Shown here: positions 1 to 13,192 of the stretch, one piece after another
Layout: the number at the start of each line of letters is the position of its first letter
Numbering within the stretch: position 1 is the stretch's first letter
NCBI RefSeq assembly: GCF_025698545.1
Contig: NC_068576.1
Span: forward strand, 47,981,890-48,045,889
DNA from: Gossypium raimondii
Lineage: Eukaryota > Streptophyta > Magnoliopsida > Malvales > Malvaceae
Length of the DNA: 64,000 nt
Direction: 5' to 3'
The notes under the pieces: generated by a model
Database searches by the model: none
Seen by the model: the letters and a program-made list of their open reading frames with translations, nothing else
Told to the model about the DNA's origin: nothing
Program-made: the position numbers and the translations under genes

Positions 1-544
1 AACTGGATAGGTTAATAATTTTTACTTTAATTGATTTAGTCAAAGTTAGATTTGTATGTACATTTTCAAGCCAATTTAACCCAACTCAATCCAATATATT
101 TAAACATAATTAAATATTAATTATAATTGTCTTGTTTCTCTTTTAGCTTTTGGGATTCAAATTTGATTGTTTTATATTTATTTATGTTTAATAATTATAA
201 GTAATATTTGTTTTAATCCCTTTAATACTTTATTTTTACACTAATAAGTGGTGCATGAGATTGTACATTAAATATTCTCTGTTTTGTAAAATATTTAAGA
301 AAGCTATTTCATTAACATAATTATTTTTAAAACCCTTATTTCATAATTATAAGTTGTGCTCCACACCATCACTATTAAATTTCTTATATTATTTTAAAAT
401 ATGTTTTATGAAAATTTGAAAATATATTAAAACATAATTTGAATTTTGGACAGTTTGCCATATTGTAATTTCGAATGTAGTCAATTATTTATCTTAAAAT
501 GTAAATAGAAAAAAGAAAAAACCAACCACTTGAATCATAACATT

Positions 545-715
545 TTGGGCTTAAAAGCCGGACTCTGGATTTGTCTTTGCATGGCAAAATCTTAGAGGAG
601 GTCCGTGAATTTTGTGTTGGTCTTGATGTAGTCCCTTTTCGTTATATTTCTAAATTGGCCAATTGGGTTGCTTATTGGCTCAGTGTTGGATAACGTTCTC
701 CTTTATGACCAAATG
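545..715 (+). pseudogene. LINE RNase H-like tail fragment (degenerate)
   Basis: Plus-strand translation from about 598 gives an open stretch with the pattern EVREFCVGLDVVPFRYISKL followed by ANWVAYWLS. This resembles the last helix of the RNase H-like domain of plant LINEs, where a 'P-R-x-A-N-x-V-A-x-x-L-A' motif is usual. Only this short tail is recognisable. No tail of A residues or target duplication was found, so the call rests on one motif. Confidence 0.35.
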
Positions 716-1594
716 GGAGAATTGCTTTTTAGACCCTTACTTAAATAAATGAAAGATTAGGCTTTGACCCATTTGAATAATTAATGATTTAATCTAAAAC
801 ATTTAAATACAAAATTGGTTTGTTTAGCCACCCAAAATTTTATTAATTCCTAGCTTTGCCCCTATCCGAATGGTTTGTAAAGCTTCAAACTCCACCAGAA
901 AATTTATAGTGGTGAATTAACGATCTAACCATTACTTTTGAAAACTACTGTCCTATAAATTCAGAAAATACATATAGATTTAAGAAATAGGAAGGCTGTT
1001 CCCTTCACTCACCAAAAAAAATTTCAAGTTGAAGCTAATTAAACTAAGTCATATATCATTTTAAAAGATTTAAACAACCATTTTATTATATTATATATTA
1101 AGGAAAAGTCGCATTTGTTGGTAGCCCATAAATTGTTAGGAAAATTAGAGAGAAATTAAGTTGACTTGGTATTGTTATCTACCCTTTGAAATCTTCTCTA
1201 TCTTTCCCACTTCAAATGGAATACATGTTCAATAATTTGTGAGTTATTTATGCGTTTACTTTTCCTTGTCATGTTTGTAACTGTAAACAAAATTCAACAT
1301 CAATTATTAAAATATTTGGTTTTGGTCCTCTTTATGTTTAAATTATATTTTTACCAAAAGCTTACTGATGGAAAGTAATTTTTATAAAGTAAACCTCTAA
1401 CTGTATGCATTTTGAATTCATAAGATATAAAATTAATTAACTTGATTATTTCCTATTACTGCTAGTTTTAAATGGGAAAAGGGATGCAAAATGTTATTTT
1501 ATCCAGAAAATTGAAATAAATGTAACGATTTTAAACCTATTTAATTTAGAAGAACTCAAAAGAGAGATGAAAATATAATATTGTTAAACACCAA

Positions 1595-1775
1595 TGATCA
1601 CCAACTCGAAATTCAAGTAAGATTCGGGTTCGATCAGGCCTCACCAGATGGATATGTGCGAGGCGTACAGTGAGGGGACAGCCAGGGGAGCTCGCACGGG
1701 TTGAGGGGAGTTTGTGGTCTTAACTTGCATATGCCCAATGAGTCCTACGAATGGTGGGGTCAAGTTCATGAACAG
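1595..1775 (+). repeat. GC-richer island, possible SINE-like relic
   Basis: A short GC-richer island in very AT-rich DNA. It contains GGGTTCGATCAGG, which is like a Pol III B-box, and later GAGTCCTACGAATGG; a related phrase with a B-box-like GTTTGAGACTC occurs at about 3165-3225. No A-box, A-tail or target duplication was identified, so a tRNA-derived SINE is only a suggestion. Confidence 0.25.
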
Positions 1776-2527
1776 TGATAATATATATAAATATCCGAAT
1801 GTTCCCTTTAATGAAACACAGAAAATCGCTCAACAAATGTAATATAATATAGAAACTAAAATGATATTAACTTTGTAGGGAGTTGGTTTTATATAATAAA
1901 TAGATTATATTAATCTAAGCAATTTGATGCTTAGAAAAATAAAACCTATCTATTAGAATAACGTAATGCTTATAAACCATCCCAAGCAAGAATAAAGAAC
2001 AAAGCGTTGACCTAATAGCTAGGATAGTTTAAACTTTAAACTAACTCAAGGGCTTCTTCCATTTATGTACTACTTTAATTATGGGTAATATTATATATAT
2101 TATATGACCTTTTCCATACATGCATCCGTATGCAGTTGAATATGTATATTCAAATACATCATCCTTCACATTTAAATATATAGACACACTAGAATAAAAC
2201 CGGATTGGATGCAATAGTAAGTCACACTTTTAAATGAACGATTCAAGTTCAAACTTTGAAAATAATATTATTAGGAAGAACAACTACAAACCTCAAACAT
2301 GGACCGTAAAATAAATATAAATACATAAAAAAAAACCGAGTTTTTGCTTAGTCCACCCTCACTTGATATTATACTTCATCTATTATTGTTTGTTTTGTTC
2401 TTCTGTAATTCCTACTTATTCCTCTAACAAAATTTGTTGGTAAAATAATGTTATCGCAAATCTATTAAATTTTAAATTTTCTGTCTATTTATGGAAACAT
2501 ATAAATATATAATCTAAAAGGCCAATG

Positions 2528-2548
2528 CTCTCTCTCTCTCTCTCTCTT
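2528..2548. repeat. (CT)n microsatellite
   Basis: About ten uninterrupted CT dinucleotides in intergenic DNA. No gene is adjacent. Confidence 0.9.
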
Positions 2549-2782
2549 TTTCTAGGGATTTTAATATAACTATTACTCAAGCAAGTAGGCAGTGTTTGAA
2601 TTTGACAAAAACGTTGAAACTAGGAAAAAAAACTCTTCTCCTTTTTTTTTTTTCGAAAAATGAAATTGTTGGTTTTAATGAATAGATATGCAGACGCGGG
2701 CTGACTCCTTCGTACCCAAATTTCGTCTTCTCTGTCTTTATCTGCATGCAAACGCCGTTTCTACTCTCTTTATATTTTTAAA

Positions 2783-3143
2783 AGGTTAAAATATGCTTTT
2801 CATCCCTCTACTTTTTAAAAAATTTGAGATTTGGTCCTTTTACTTTAAATACTACTTTTCCATTTTAAAAATCCTAGGCCAATTATTATCATTGTTGGTA
2901 GTTTTAGTTGAAATTGGTCATCCAAACTTGTTTATTTTCTGTCAATTATATGCCACGTCAAATGAAGGTAGCCTATAATCAACATGTCAAACTAACAAAC
3001 TTTGATGAAATATACTTATGATTTTAATGATTGGACTGATATTTAAAAAAAAAAGTTACAGGGCTTAATTTTTAACTTTTTAAGTACAAAGACTAAATAT
3101 CAAATTCTCTATAAGTATAGGGATTAACAACATATGCAATTGG
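2783..3143. mobile_element. Short inverted-repeat (MITE-like) element
   Basis: The left end (GGTTAAAATATGCTTTTCAT, then CCCTCTACTT) is matched in inverted orientation by the right end, whose reverse complement reads AATTGCATATGTTGTTAATC and then CCTATACTT. The imperfect arms run for about 70 bases. The interior has no credible coding capacity; the 61-codon open frame at 2793 lies across the arm and reads as composition noise. Confidence 0.5.
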
Positions 3144-5880
3144 CAAAGGCAGAGGCCATAAATCTTGAGTATTTAAGTTTGAGACTCACAATGTGTAACT
3201 ATATAGTGGGCCTACGAGTCCCGCCATGTATAAGTTTTAGTTTGGATTGTTCTAGTTCTTAGCCTATCTGGACTGCAATTATTTGATTATGCAATTCTTA
3301 ATCTATCCGTGTTGTATTGTTTAAAAAATAATAAAATAAGAAATATTCATTTACCAAACTTGATAAAAATCACAGAATTTTTAAGATTGATTTATTAAGT
3401 AAATGTGAAATGAAAATTAATTATTTATTTTATTATAAAATAATAAAAATATTATTTCTTTATAATTATTTTAATTGATATTAAATGAAATCTAAGTTAA
3501 GTAAGTTTTGAATATTTTTAAACTTACATATAATTCAATTATATATTAACTTTCACATGAATACGTTAAATATATACATTTAAAATAAAAATCATCAATT
3601 TTAAAAATTTAAATGATAAATAAATTAATTAAAAGAAATAGAAGCATAGTAATAAAAGAGAAAATATAACAATTATAAATGAGATTTTCTTGAAAATAAA
3701 CTTACATTTGATCTCTTTAGAGATATAACTCATTTATTAGAATGTTATTAAGTAAACTAATATTTGTTTCAAGTTTTACTTTAGTTACTGAAATATCCGT
3801 TTATTTATTTTCCTTTCTTGGGTTTTAATTGTTTTTAATTAATTACTCCAAAGAATTACAGATGAATTTAAAATAATACTTTTTTTTAATCCGTCAACCG
3901 ACAAGATATTAGCAGCCGTTTCCAACCGTAGGCTGTAGGAAGGCCAACCTCTGCTTTTTCAAACACACTCTCCATCTGGGGTGCATGTGAAATGCGTTTA
4001 ACATGCCGCCACCAATTATCCTAAATTCATAGCTTAAGCTATGCCATCACTCCCACAACTCTGCCTAAACTACGAATTTAGTACTCGTAAATTTCAGTAT
4101 CTTTATTTTTTATAAAATTATTTTGTTAAATTTAAGTTTATTATAACGTTATTTTTTAGTTACATAATTATTAGGTGAGTATTTTTTATTTCAAAATTAA
4201 AATAATTGAATTTTGTATTTTAAAATTTAAAAAGTAGATGGATTTTCTAAAATAAAAACAAACTAAATTCCAAAAAATACATAAATTTACGATATATTTT
4301 ATTTTTTTAATTATTAAGAAACTGAGTGTAAAACTATTATTATGGCTTCAAATTTCAATGATATCGAACATGTGTCAGTATTAGACACATAGTTGAAATA
4401 GCATTTTGGTAGGTCATCCCGACTTGATCAGTACCTTTGAATATGATTATATGATCATTTCTACATTGCGGCTCTTGATCTCTTTAAATAGGTGGATTTT
4501 CATGATACCACATTGATCTCTTCTTTAATATTTTTTCATTAAATCCGAAATAATAAATAGTTATGTATATTATAAAAATGAATATAATTATATACAACTT
4601 GGGAATCCCATTGCATCAACGGATCTATAAATAGTTATATTAAATTAAATGAATTTAAGAAAAGTTTTAAATTGCACTGACATGCATATGAGTTATGACT
4701 AATTTCTTTATTATATTGCTGCTATATACATATATTTTCCTTCATTTTATACTCAAATTAATCTAATAAAATAAAATATATCGAGGAGAAAACCAGTAAA
4801 ACATTAATTGACTCGAATTTACTTTATTCACTGATCATTATCCCATTGTCATATAACACCAACATGATAAACACAATACGATTTTATTCATGATCAATAC
4901 AATTAACGGGAAATATTTAATACATGAATATTTTAAAATTTTGTATTGTAATATCTATACAAGGATATAACCGGATGGATGTAGTCGTTGGCAAATGTCA
5001 AAGCCACTTTTCAAAATCATGGACCAATACATAGCAAAAGTTGAAATAATAATTGTACAGTTAACAGAAAAACAATTTATTGCAACGCCCTGCTTTTCTT
5101 ACTTAAATTTACACCTTTTTTATATATTAGGATGGAATAAAATAGAGACGTGACTTCATTTTATATATTTTTTTAATATTTTGTAAACTTTAATCTCAAA
5201 CTTTAAACCCTGAATCAAGATGTCACGTTTAGAATTTAGAATCTAAGGTAATTGGTTTAGGGTTTGATATTCGGGTTTTGGTTTAAGATTCGAGATTCTA
5301 GGTTTATTTTAAAAAATTATCAAAATTATGTATCATTAATATGAAAAAATTATTAAAATGCCATTAAAAAGTTGAAAAGGAATAATCCTTTATCCTTATC
5401 TCATTATTTTTTTTAAATATAGATAATGTATGAGACTTAGCAAAAAGAAGACCAAAACATTTAATTCTTAATGTAATAAAAAGAAGGGGATAACGTGAGA
5501 ATAAAAAAGAAATAAAGAGAAGGGAAAAGTATAAAAAGGTACAGGTTCAAGCTATAATTCTTCACACAATATATTAATGGAATTGCGTTTGGACTAGTTC
5601 GTTAAAACAGGTCAAGTTAGTACTGCATGGATTCGGAGGGTTACTTTTTTTTAACCCAAAAACCCTCCACTCTTTGGGAAAGCCAGATCAACGATTTGTG
5701 CTACTATCAATCTCGATTTTAGATTTTATAGACAATCTCAATTCTTATCCTTTGTCAAAGGCTTAAAAAAAAAATACTAAAAGTAGTTTCGTCGGAGTCA
5801 GATTCCGAATCTCACTACAATATAGCGAAGTCTTACAAAAAAACAAAGCAAAGCTGCCGTCACCGGAGGTAAGAAAAAAA
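3144..5880. other. Intergenic AT-rich DNA, no gene seen
   Basis: Apart from a SINE-like phrase around 3165-3225 (B-box-like GTTTGAGACTC) I see no open frame, RNA gene or bounded repeat here. Base composition is strongly AT-rich, with many A and T runs. Confidence 0.5.
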
Positions 5881-5907
5881 AAAAGAAGAGAGGAGAGGTT
5901 AAAACCT

Positions 5908-6371
5908 TTGACCATGAACCAATCCAATACCCCCATGTGACGTTCGCAAAGTACGAAACTTCAACGAATGGTAGCATTGTTTGACATTAGGTGGGGACCG
6001 TGTAATGCGGCTCGAACCCCTCCCCCCGTCTTTTTTTTTGTATTCTTTTGCCCTTTGCCAGTACATGTTATCCAAAAGAGTTGAATTTCATTTCTTCCTT
6101 ATATTTTTTTATTACATATGGGATGAATATATTAATGACTCTCTTTTTTTTTCATTATAGTCTTTCGTTGGTTCTTTTGTTTTTTGTTTAATGCAAGTGG
6201 ATTTGGGTTTTGTTGACATTAATGTTTATTGGAGCATGAAGTCATTTTTTTTATATATACACTGAAATTCACAATATAATGAATAAACTACAATATAAAT
6301 CCGTGATTAAAAGAGTTATGATGAAAGCCATTGTTTTTGCATTTTTTTTAAAGTTAAAAGAGAGAGAGTCA
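5908..6371 (+). promoter_or_regulatory. W-box cluster upstream of the WRKY gene
   Basis: TTGAC cores (W-box core) occur at 5908 (TTGACC), 5981 (TTGACA), 6213 (TTGACA) and, on the minus strand, at 6366-6371 (TTGACT). WRKY proteins bind TTGAC(C/T), so auto- or cross-regulation by WRKY factors is plausible. Four cores in about 460 bases of AT-rich DNA is suggestive but not proof of function. Confidence 0.4.
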
Positions 6372-6387
6372 AATACAGCAGCCCTTC

Positions 6388-6395
6388 TATAAAAG
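6388..6395 (+). promoter_or_regulatory. TATA box of the WRKY gene
   Basis: TATAAAAG lies 74 bases before the ATG at 6462. Transcription would start near 6420, giving a short leader of about 40 bases. Confidence 0.55.
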
Positions 6396-6461
6396 AAGAG
6401 CGAACTTGGTTTGTTTGATAGATTTTATTACAACAAAAAAGAAAAAGGAGGAGAAAGCTCG

Positions 6462-9400
6462 ATGGAGGAGAATTTGAAGAAGAGATCTGATGATCGAGGT
6501 GGTGCAGTTGTGAAGAAAGAGAAGATAGCTGATTCTTGTGCTGATGATGAAGACGCTCCTGCCAAGGTCAATACACACACCATTCTTATTCCTTGCTGGT
6601 TTTTTCTTCATATTTTCCCTCTATTATTTCGTATGTCTGGTTTTAGCAGTTTCATGCTGTTTCTTTGGATAAAAGAAAATCTGTTTTCTCAATCTATTTC
6701 ATGTTATTAATTTTGATGATCAGGTAGGAGATAAAAGACCCTGTTGTGAGAATGATGATAAAAAGCCATCTTCCCCTGGAAAAAAGGATTTAAGCAGCAG
6801 CAACAACAACAAGGTAAACCTTTATATGAATTCTTTTTTAAATAATAATTTCAAGTAGAAATTTTATTTATTCTGATTAATGTACACGTTACTGTGGATT
6901 GAAAGGAATGGTTATTCTACAATTTTGATTGTTTTCTTCATGACCAATATCTATTATATAATTGGATATAAGTTATTGTAAAATATCGACCTTGAATAAG
7001 ATATAGATTTAATTCACACTCTGTACAACATATATTATCAACTATTTTAATTTGTGTGAAGCATAAAAATTTGGTGATCACTATGGATGCAATACCTATG
7101 TATGCAATCACGTAAATCCAGCACACTAAAAAGAACAATATATTTCTACATTATCCAAAAAGGATATGTATATTTTCTGATCCTAGATAGTTCACCATAT
7201 ACCATCTCGCAAATCAACATCTGGCACATATGTTTTATACAAGAAAGAGACAAGTTGGATTTATACAGCATTTGGTTGTGGAAGAAATGAAGGGAAATAT
7301 TCCAAGTTGACTACGAAGCAATAAAAGTAGGCAGATTTTTTTGCTACAAACATGAACAATCAAGCCATAGAAATTTGTGTCATCTTTTATAGATTTTTCA
7401 ACCTTTTTTTTATATTTCTTAAATCCCTTGATTTCTAGATTTTGACTAATGTATATGTTTCTTGTCTCGATGCTAGACTTGAAGTCATCGCCCATCCTTT
7501 TATTCTCACCATTACTTTTCCAATTGCTTGGCTTCATTCTGGGCTTCCAGCAGCTTTGATTTTAATATAAATACACTCATTTTATGCTAACTCAACATTG
7601 TGCAATATTAAAACAGGTATCTCTAAAATCTGATACTGAAAGAACCGAACCTGAGTACTCCATGGCTTCTTCTTCAACTCGAAAGGAGCAGGTTAGCTTT
7701 GTTTTATGTATATGTATCTATGTATGTATCCATGAAAAATACAAACATGAATTTTATGCTTTAATAAGGGTATAGATTTTCAGATAAGGATGTAATTCTT
7801 GGGGAAGTAATTGAAAATTCAATTATGACATGATTGAATTATGTTTGCAATAAAGAAGATTATTTGGTTAAACTGAGTATTGTGTTTTTTGTTATGCATG
7901 GAAATAGGATGATCAACTTGAATCTGCCAAAGCTGAGATGGGAGAGGTTAGAGAAGAAAATCAAAGACTAAAGATGCATTTAAATCGGATTATGAAGGAT
8001 TATCAGAAGCTACAAATGCAATTTTATGACATTGTTGGACAAGATTCAAAGAAATCCCAAGCAGCAGAAAATAATGACCACCACCACCAACAAGAAGAAG
8101 AAGAACCCGAGCTTGTGTCTCTTACACTTGGAAGGTTTTCGAGTGATTCGAAAAAGGATGGTAAAAACAAAGCATCCAGCAGCCATGGAAAAGAGGAGGA
8201 GAGAGGGAATGAAGGCTTATCTCTTGGCTTAGATTACAAGCTAGAAGCTTCTAAGTCTGAGGTAGATGATGAAGCTTTGCCAAATCCAAGCCCAGTGAAC
8301 GGTACTCAAGAACTCAAGGAAGAGGAAACATGGCCACCAAGCAAAGTTCTCAAGACAACCAGAACCGGAGACGATGAAGTTTTGCAACAAAACTCTGTTA
8401 AGAAAGCTAGGGTTTGCGTCAGAACCAGATGCGAAACTCCCACGGTATTATCATGGTGTTTAGTGCATATAGATACAACTATACTAATCATGGTTTCACG
8501 GTTATAATGTTCTTGTGATTTTTTACAGATGAATGATGGATGCCAATGGCGGAAATATGGGCAGAAGATTGCTAAAGGAAACCCTTGCCCTCGGGCATAT
8601 TATCGTTGCACAGTTGCACCTTCATGCCCTGTGAGAAAACAGGTGAATTTTGAAGGTTAATTTTCTGTTTTTTTTTAAGCCACTAATGGCTACATTAATT
8701 AAACTGTTATCCTCCCTGAACTTACAGGTTCAAAGATGTGCTGAAGACTTGTCGATCTTAATCACAACTTATGAAGGAACCCACAATCATCCACTTCCGA
8801 TGTCAGCCACTGCAATGGCTTCCACCACTTGTGCAGCAGCTTCAATGCTATTGTCTGGTGCATCGTCGTCGGGTTCCAGTGTTGCATCGTTAACTTCCAC
8901 CGCCAACCTCCATGGGCTCAATGTCTACCTATCTGATAACTCAAAATCAAAGTTCTACTTGCCCAACTCTTCACTCTCGGCTGCCTCATCACACCCAACA
9001 ATCACTCTTGACCTTACTTCAACACCATCTTCATCCTCATCATTTCCTTTCAATAGGTTTTCTTCAGCTTATCCCACTACATCAAGATATGCTTCCGCAA
9101 GTCTCAGCTTTGGCTCTTCCGAATCCAACACTGTGTCTTGGGGCAATGGGCTTCTTAGCTATGGTAGTCCAAGTACTCAACCCTACATGAAAAACCCTCT
9201 TAACATTAATGGGAGACCACAGTCCACCATGGAGAACAATAGCATTTTTCCATCTTCCATGCAAAAGAATAACCTAAATCCTCCTCAACAGCCATTACCG
9301 GATACCATCGCTGCAGCAACCAAAGCAATCACAACAGACCCCAATTTCCAATCTGCTTTAGCGGCGGCTCTCACATCAATCATTGGAACCGGCAATAATA

Positions 9401-9630
9401 ATAATGGTGGTGGTGGTAGCGGGGAGAGCTTGGCACAAAGGTTGAAATGGGGAGAGCAAACATTTGCAGTGAACGGAAATGGATGTGGCTCAAGCTTCTT
9501 CAACAAACCACCTCCTTCCACAACTTCCCAACCAGGGAGTTTGATATTTCTACCACCTAATTCTTTGCCATTTTCAACACCCAAGAGTGCCTCCACATCT
9601 CCTGGTGATACTGGGAATCACACCAATTGA
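6462..9630 (+). CDS. WRKY72: WRKY transcription factor, group IIb (WRKY72/61-like)
   Basis: Nuclear DNA-binding regulator predicted to bind W-boxes (TTGAC). Exons: 6462-6566, 6724-6813, 7617-7691, 7908-8444, 8529-8642 and 8728-9630, giving 607 aa; every exon length is a multiple of three. An N-terminal leucine-zipper-like coiled coil spans about 93-129 (heptad L94, M101, N108, L115, Y122, F129). An LSLGL stretch at 194-198 fits an LxLxL (EAR-type) motif. A basic KKAR lies at 255-258. The WRKY domain carries WRKYGQK at 276-282 and a C-X5-C-X23-H-X-H finger (C296, C302, H326, H328). The intron sits directly before VQR in the finger, the hallmark position of groups IIa/IIb. An Ala/Ser-rich region and a long Ser/Asn/Pro-rich tail follow. 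Members of this clade are linked to defence (WRKY72) in Arabidopsis and tomato. The ATG was chosen because it follows the TATA box closely and opens the first spliced exon. Confidence 0.93.
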
Positions 9631-9850
9631 TTGTTTTTTCTTTTCTTCTCTTTTTTTGAATATTAATTTGTAATTAAGGATGTTATTCATTAGTCTTAAT
9701 TGGCATGTAATAATAGCAAGTTTGAATATTAACTTTCCTCTCAATGACAAGGATGAGAGGCATGGAAAATTTGAACAAGTTTGGTTTCTCCACAAATATT
9801 TATGACCGCAATTGTTCAAATATTGAAAAAGTTTTGTATTGAATAAAACG
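9631..9850 (+). other. 3' UTR and poly(A) signal of the WRKY gene
   Basis: A T-rich trailer follows the TGA. AATAAA at 9842-9847 is the first clear near-upstream polyadenylation element. Confidence 0.5.
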
Positions 9851-9886
9851 TGAACCATGGCATAAATTTAATACAATGAAGACAGT

Positions 9887-10040
9887 TACAGATAACTTGA
9901 GGATCCTTTATCCTGAAAGCAAGTCAATTTGCCCGCATATTCAATGTTCCTCCCTGGTCTGCAATCTGCATTTTTGCACCATCCAAAGGCAATCCCTAAA
10001 GCCGACCTCCCCTTTCCATATTTAGGCTCCGCATGAACAA
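9887..10040 (-). pseudogene. Unidentified coding-like 3' end, possibly truncated by an LTR
   Basis: Minus-strand frame from about 10040 down to a stop near 9889 encodes roughly 50 residues with a protein-like composition, including AEPKYGKGRSALGIAFGWCK, then NADCRPGRNIEYAGKLTC, ending in GSSSYL. It contains three cysteines and looks like the last exon of a real gene. I do not recognise the family. The upstream (higher-coordinate) side changes abruptly to LTR-type sequence at about 10043, so either the rest of the gene was lost or this is a captured exon. It is convergent with the WRKY gene. It could also be chance. Confidence 0.35.
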
Positions 10041-13000
10041 TAATGGAAAACAAACTACAAGACAGTCGAAACCAATTTTTTTTTTTAAAAAAGAAAATAG
10101 TCATCGACTTAAAAAAGATTGGAGTCGCCACCGATCTTTCATTGAGGTGTAATCGGATCACCTTGAAAATGGTTTTGGTCTACGAATTTAAAAAAAAACA
10201 GGTTCGGGAGTCAGTTACATACGAGGAATGATTAGCACCCTCGTAACGCCCAAAATTGGTACCTAATCGATTAATTAATGTCTTACTGTCGAAAAATTAA
10301 AAATTCGAAAAGAAATTTAAAAATATGATCCTTTTGTTAAAATTACTTAAAAATTTAAAGAATGGTGTATTTCTCGTTAATCGAGAAAAAAATTATATCC
10401 CGTGAGTTAGGACTTAATATCTTAAATCCCGCAACAAGAATAAACACCAAAATTTATTTATTTTTAGAAATTTTGGTCATCTCGGTTTCAGAGAAGAAAT
10501 CATATCCCGTAAACTGGAACACGGTCTTTTTCTGATTCCCGAGATAATTTTTAAGTAAATGTGTTTTTTTTTAAAACGGTTCGTATATTTGAAATTATCG
10601 AAAAATAGTGACCCCGTAAGTTAGGGTATGATCATTTTGAAAATCCCAAATACCAAGTGTTATGCTATCTTGGAAGCTTTTGGATAAAATGATTTCAAAA
10701 CTTAAATAATATTAAACGTAATTTTTGAGTGAATAAAGCGCGATAGAATAATAATGTACAACAAGAAGTGACAATTTGTAAATCACAATGTACTCTAAAT
10801 GACGACAAATAATCGATAAATACAAATAAGCAATACAATACACATGAGAGCAATAATCTTACATCACATATTATGCAAATACTAACATCAAAAGCTAATG
10901 AATTATAAGTCAATTTTGAAAGAAATACCAAGCAAATTAACACAAATAAAGTATAACAATTTTTTTTAATAGCATACAAGAAAGGAAATTCAAAATCATC
11001 AATATAAACAATAAATTATATGCAGAAAATTTCAAAATAAACAATATATATATGAGTTTGAAATAAATCAAAATGAAGATAAAAATAAATACTATGTGAA
11101 ATAATAATATCTAAATGAATTTTAAAGTAAATATTGTATAAAAAAACCAAAATAAGTAGTACACAAAATAATATACATATATTTATCTAAATAAGTAATA
11201 CATATGGAATGAAAATTTCAAAATAGATAATACTATATATATAATAATATATATAAAAAGTTGAAATAGGTAAAATATAATAAAATAAGTTTTTAAGGAA
11301 ATAAATTATATATATATATATATGAAAATAGGTAAAAAAAGATATATATAATAGCATGAAATATATTATATATGTATATATGTGTAATAAAAATAGTTTA
11401 ATATAAATCGTATATATTTGTATAAAATAGTATTGTGTAAGAATATTATTGTATAAATCTTTAAAGCAAAGAAATATATATAAGTGAATTTAAAAATGTA
11501 TTATAAAATAAAACCATAAAAATATAAATTATATTGAAAATTACATAAAAATATATAAAATAATAGATGGAAATTAAAACAATAGTATATGGTAAATTTA
11601 AATAATGTTAATAATAAATTTAAAATAATAATTGAGCTTAATCATTAAATTAGATTTAAAATTAAATATATTATTTAAAAATAACATTTAAATAAATTAA
11701 AAAAATTAAACTAAACTAATAAGGATTAAATTGGATTTAAAACAAAATTAGAGGGAAAAAACGTAAATAAAATAAAATACAGGACCCGATTAAAGGCTCG
11801 AATAACTCAAAGGGACCGAATGAGAAAATATCCCCGCACTCTGAAACGCTCCGTTTCACCAGGACCAAATCAGAAACCCAAATAAAATTTAATGTATCAA
11901 TTGAAGAAAATAAAAAAACTGAATTAAAATAAAAAAAATGCGGAGGGGCCAAATGCAGAAATTGCCCATTGATAAAAAAATGCGTGGATCCTCCCCTCGG
12001 GTCGGGTCACTGCTCGCGTCATAGCCTTATACGACGTCGTTTTGAGGCAACTGAAACAGGCCTTAAACGACGCCGTTTCATACCATCTATAAATAACAAC
12101 ATTTGTTTTTTAAAAAAATCATTCTGCCATTTTTTAAAAAAAACCTATTTCCTCTGCTAGGGTTTCAAACCCAGCCAGCCCACCGCTATTCCACCGTGAA
12201 CGGCGGTCGAAGCTGCACCACAAAGGGCCTTTTAGCTCCTTTTCCCGCAGATCTGAAGGCGTCGCAAGGTAACCCTTCTTTTTTACTCTTTATTTTTTTA
12301 TTCTTTAAAAATAAATCGAAACAGAAAAAAACAAAAAGAAAAAAATATTTGCTACCTTCTATCTCTATTTTGCAAAAGAACTTTGATGGTTGGTACTGAA
12401 TTTTTGATTCATTCCTCCATAGAATCCCCTTTACAGATTTGCAATTGGCTTTATATAGTCGAATATAAAATAAAATTACAAAAATTACCGAATTGTATAA
12501 ACTGTGAAATTTGGGGCAAAAAGGAAATCAACATTTTGCACTAAAGCAGTTTTAGACAGCAGCAGTAGTATAACTTTGAAAAATCACCAAAAATTGTGGG
12601 AATTGAATTAGAGGGTGAATAAAATATGAAATTAAATCTCATTGAGTCTAGTTTCTTATAGAAGAAACGGTGTAAGCAATAGAATTATAAATCATGCGAT
12701 ATGATAAATTTTGTGAGACAATGTCATAATGATTTCGGGTTCCCCTGTTCTGACTTTGGAAAATCATAAAAAATTAAAAAAAATTATGAGTTATAATTTA
12801 TATTATTAGAATCCTTAATGAGTCTATTTTCAATTGAAATAAACGGAAACATCATCCGAATTCTGTACAATTAGATAATTCATTTTTAGTGAAGAGTGGT
12901 CGGAGCGTCGACAATGTAAACAGGGAAAATTTAAAGAATAAACTGTACTATTTGTCTAAACCAAAAATTCTGAAAATTTTATGGTAAGAAGATATGTGAG

Positions 13001-13171
13001 TCTAGTTTCAGGGAAAATTAACAGATCTTAATTTGGAGCTCTGTAGCTCTGGATAAAAATAATTTAGTGACTTTGACTCGGATAAATAACTTTGAATATA
13101 CATGTGAGTGAATAGTGAAATTATAGCTAGTGTTGTTTAAGTGTGTTATACACATTAAGGATGTGGAATGG

Positions 13172-13192
13172 AGAGGAGGAGGAGGAGGAGGA
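13172..13192. repeat. (GAG)n microsatellite
   Basis: Seven GAG-type triplets (GGAGAGGAGGAGGAGGAGGA) inside the nested LTR. Confidence 0.8.

Noticed and set aside
1595..1775. tRNA gene because of a B-box-like GGTTCGATC
   Set aside because: No cloverleaf could be drawn and no A-box is at the right distance.
9082..9596. Minus-strand frames inside WRKY exon 6
   Set aside because: Shadows of the coding exon; Gly/Pro-rich antisense of Ser/Pro/Asn codons.
11969..12399. Overlapping plus-strand open frames
   Set aside because: They cross the GC-rich part of an LTR; translations are basic and low-complexity with no domain or splice support.
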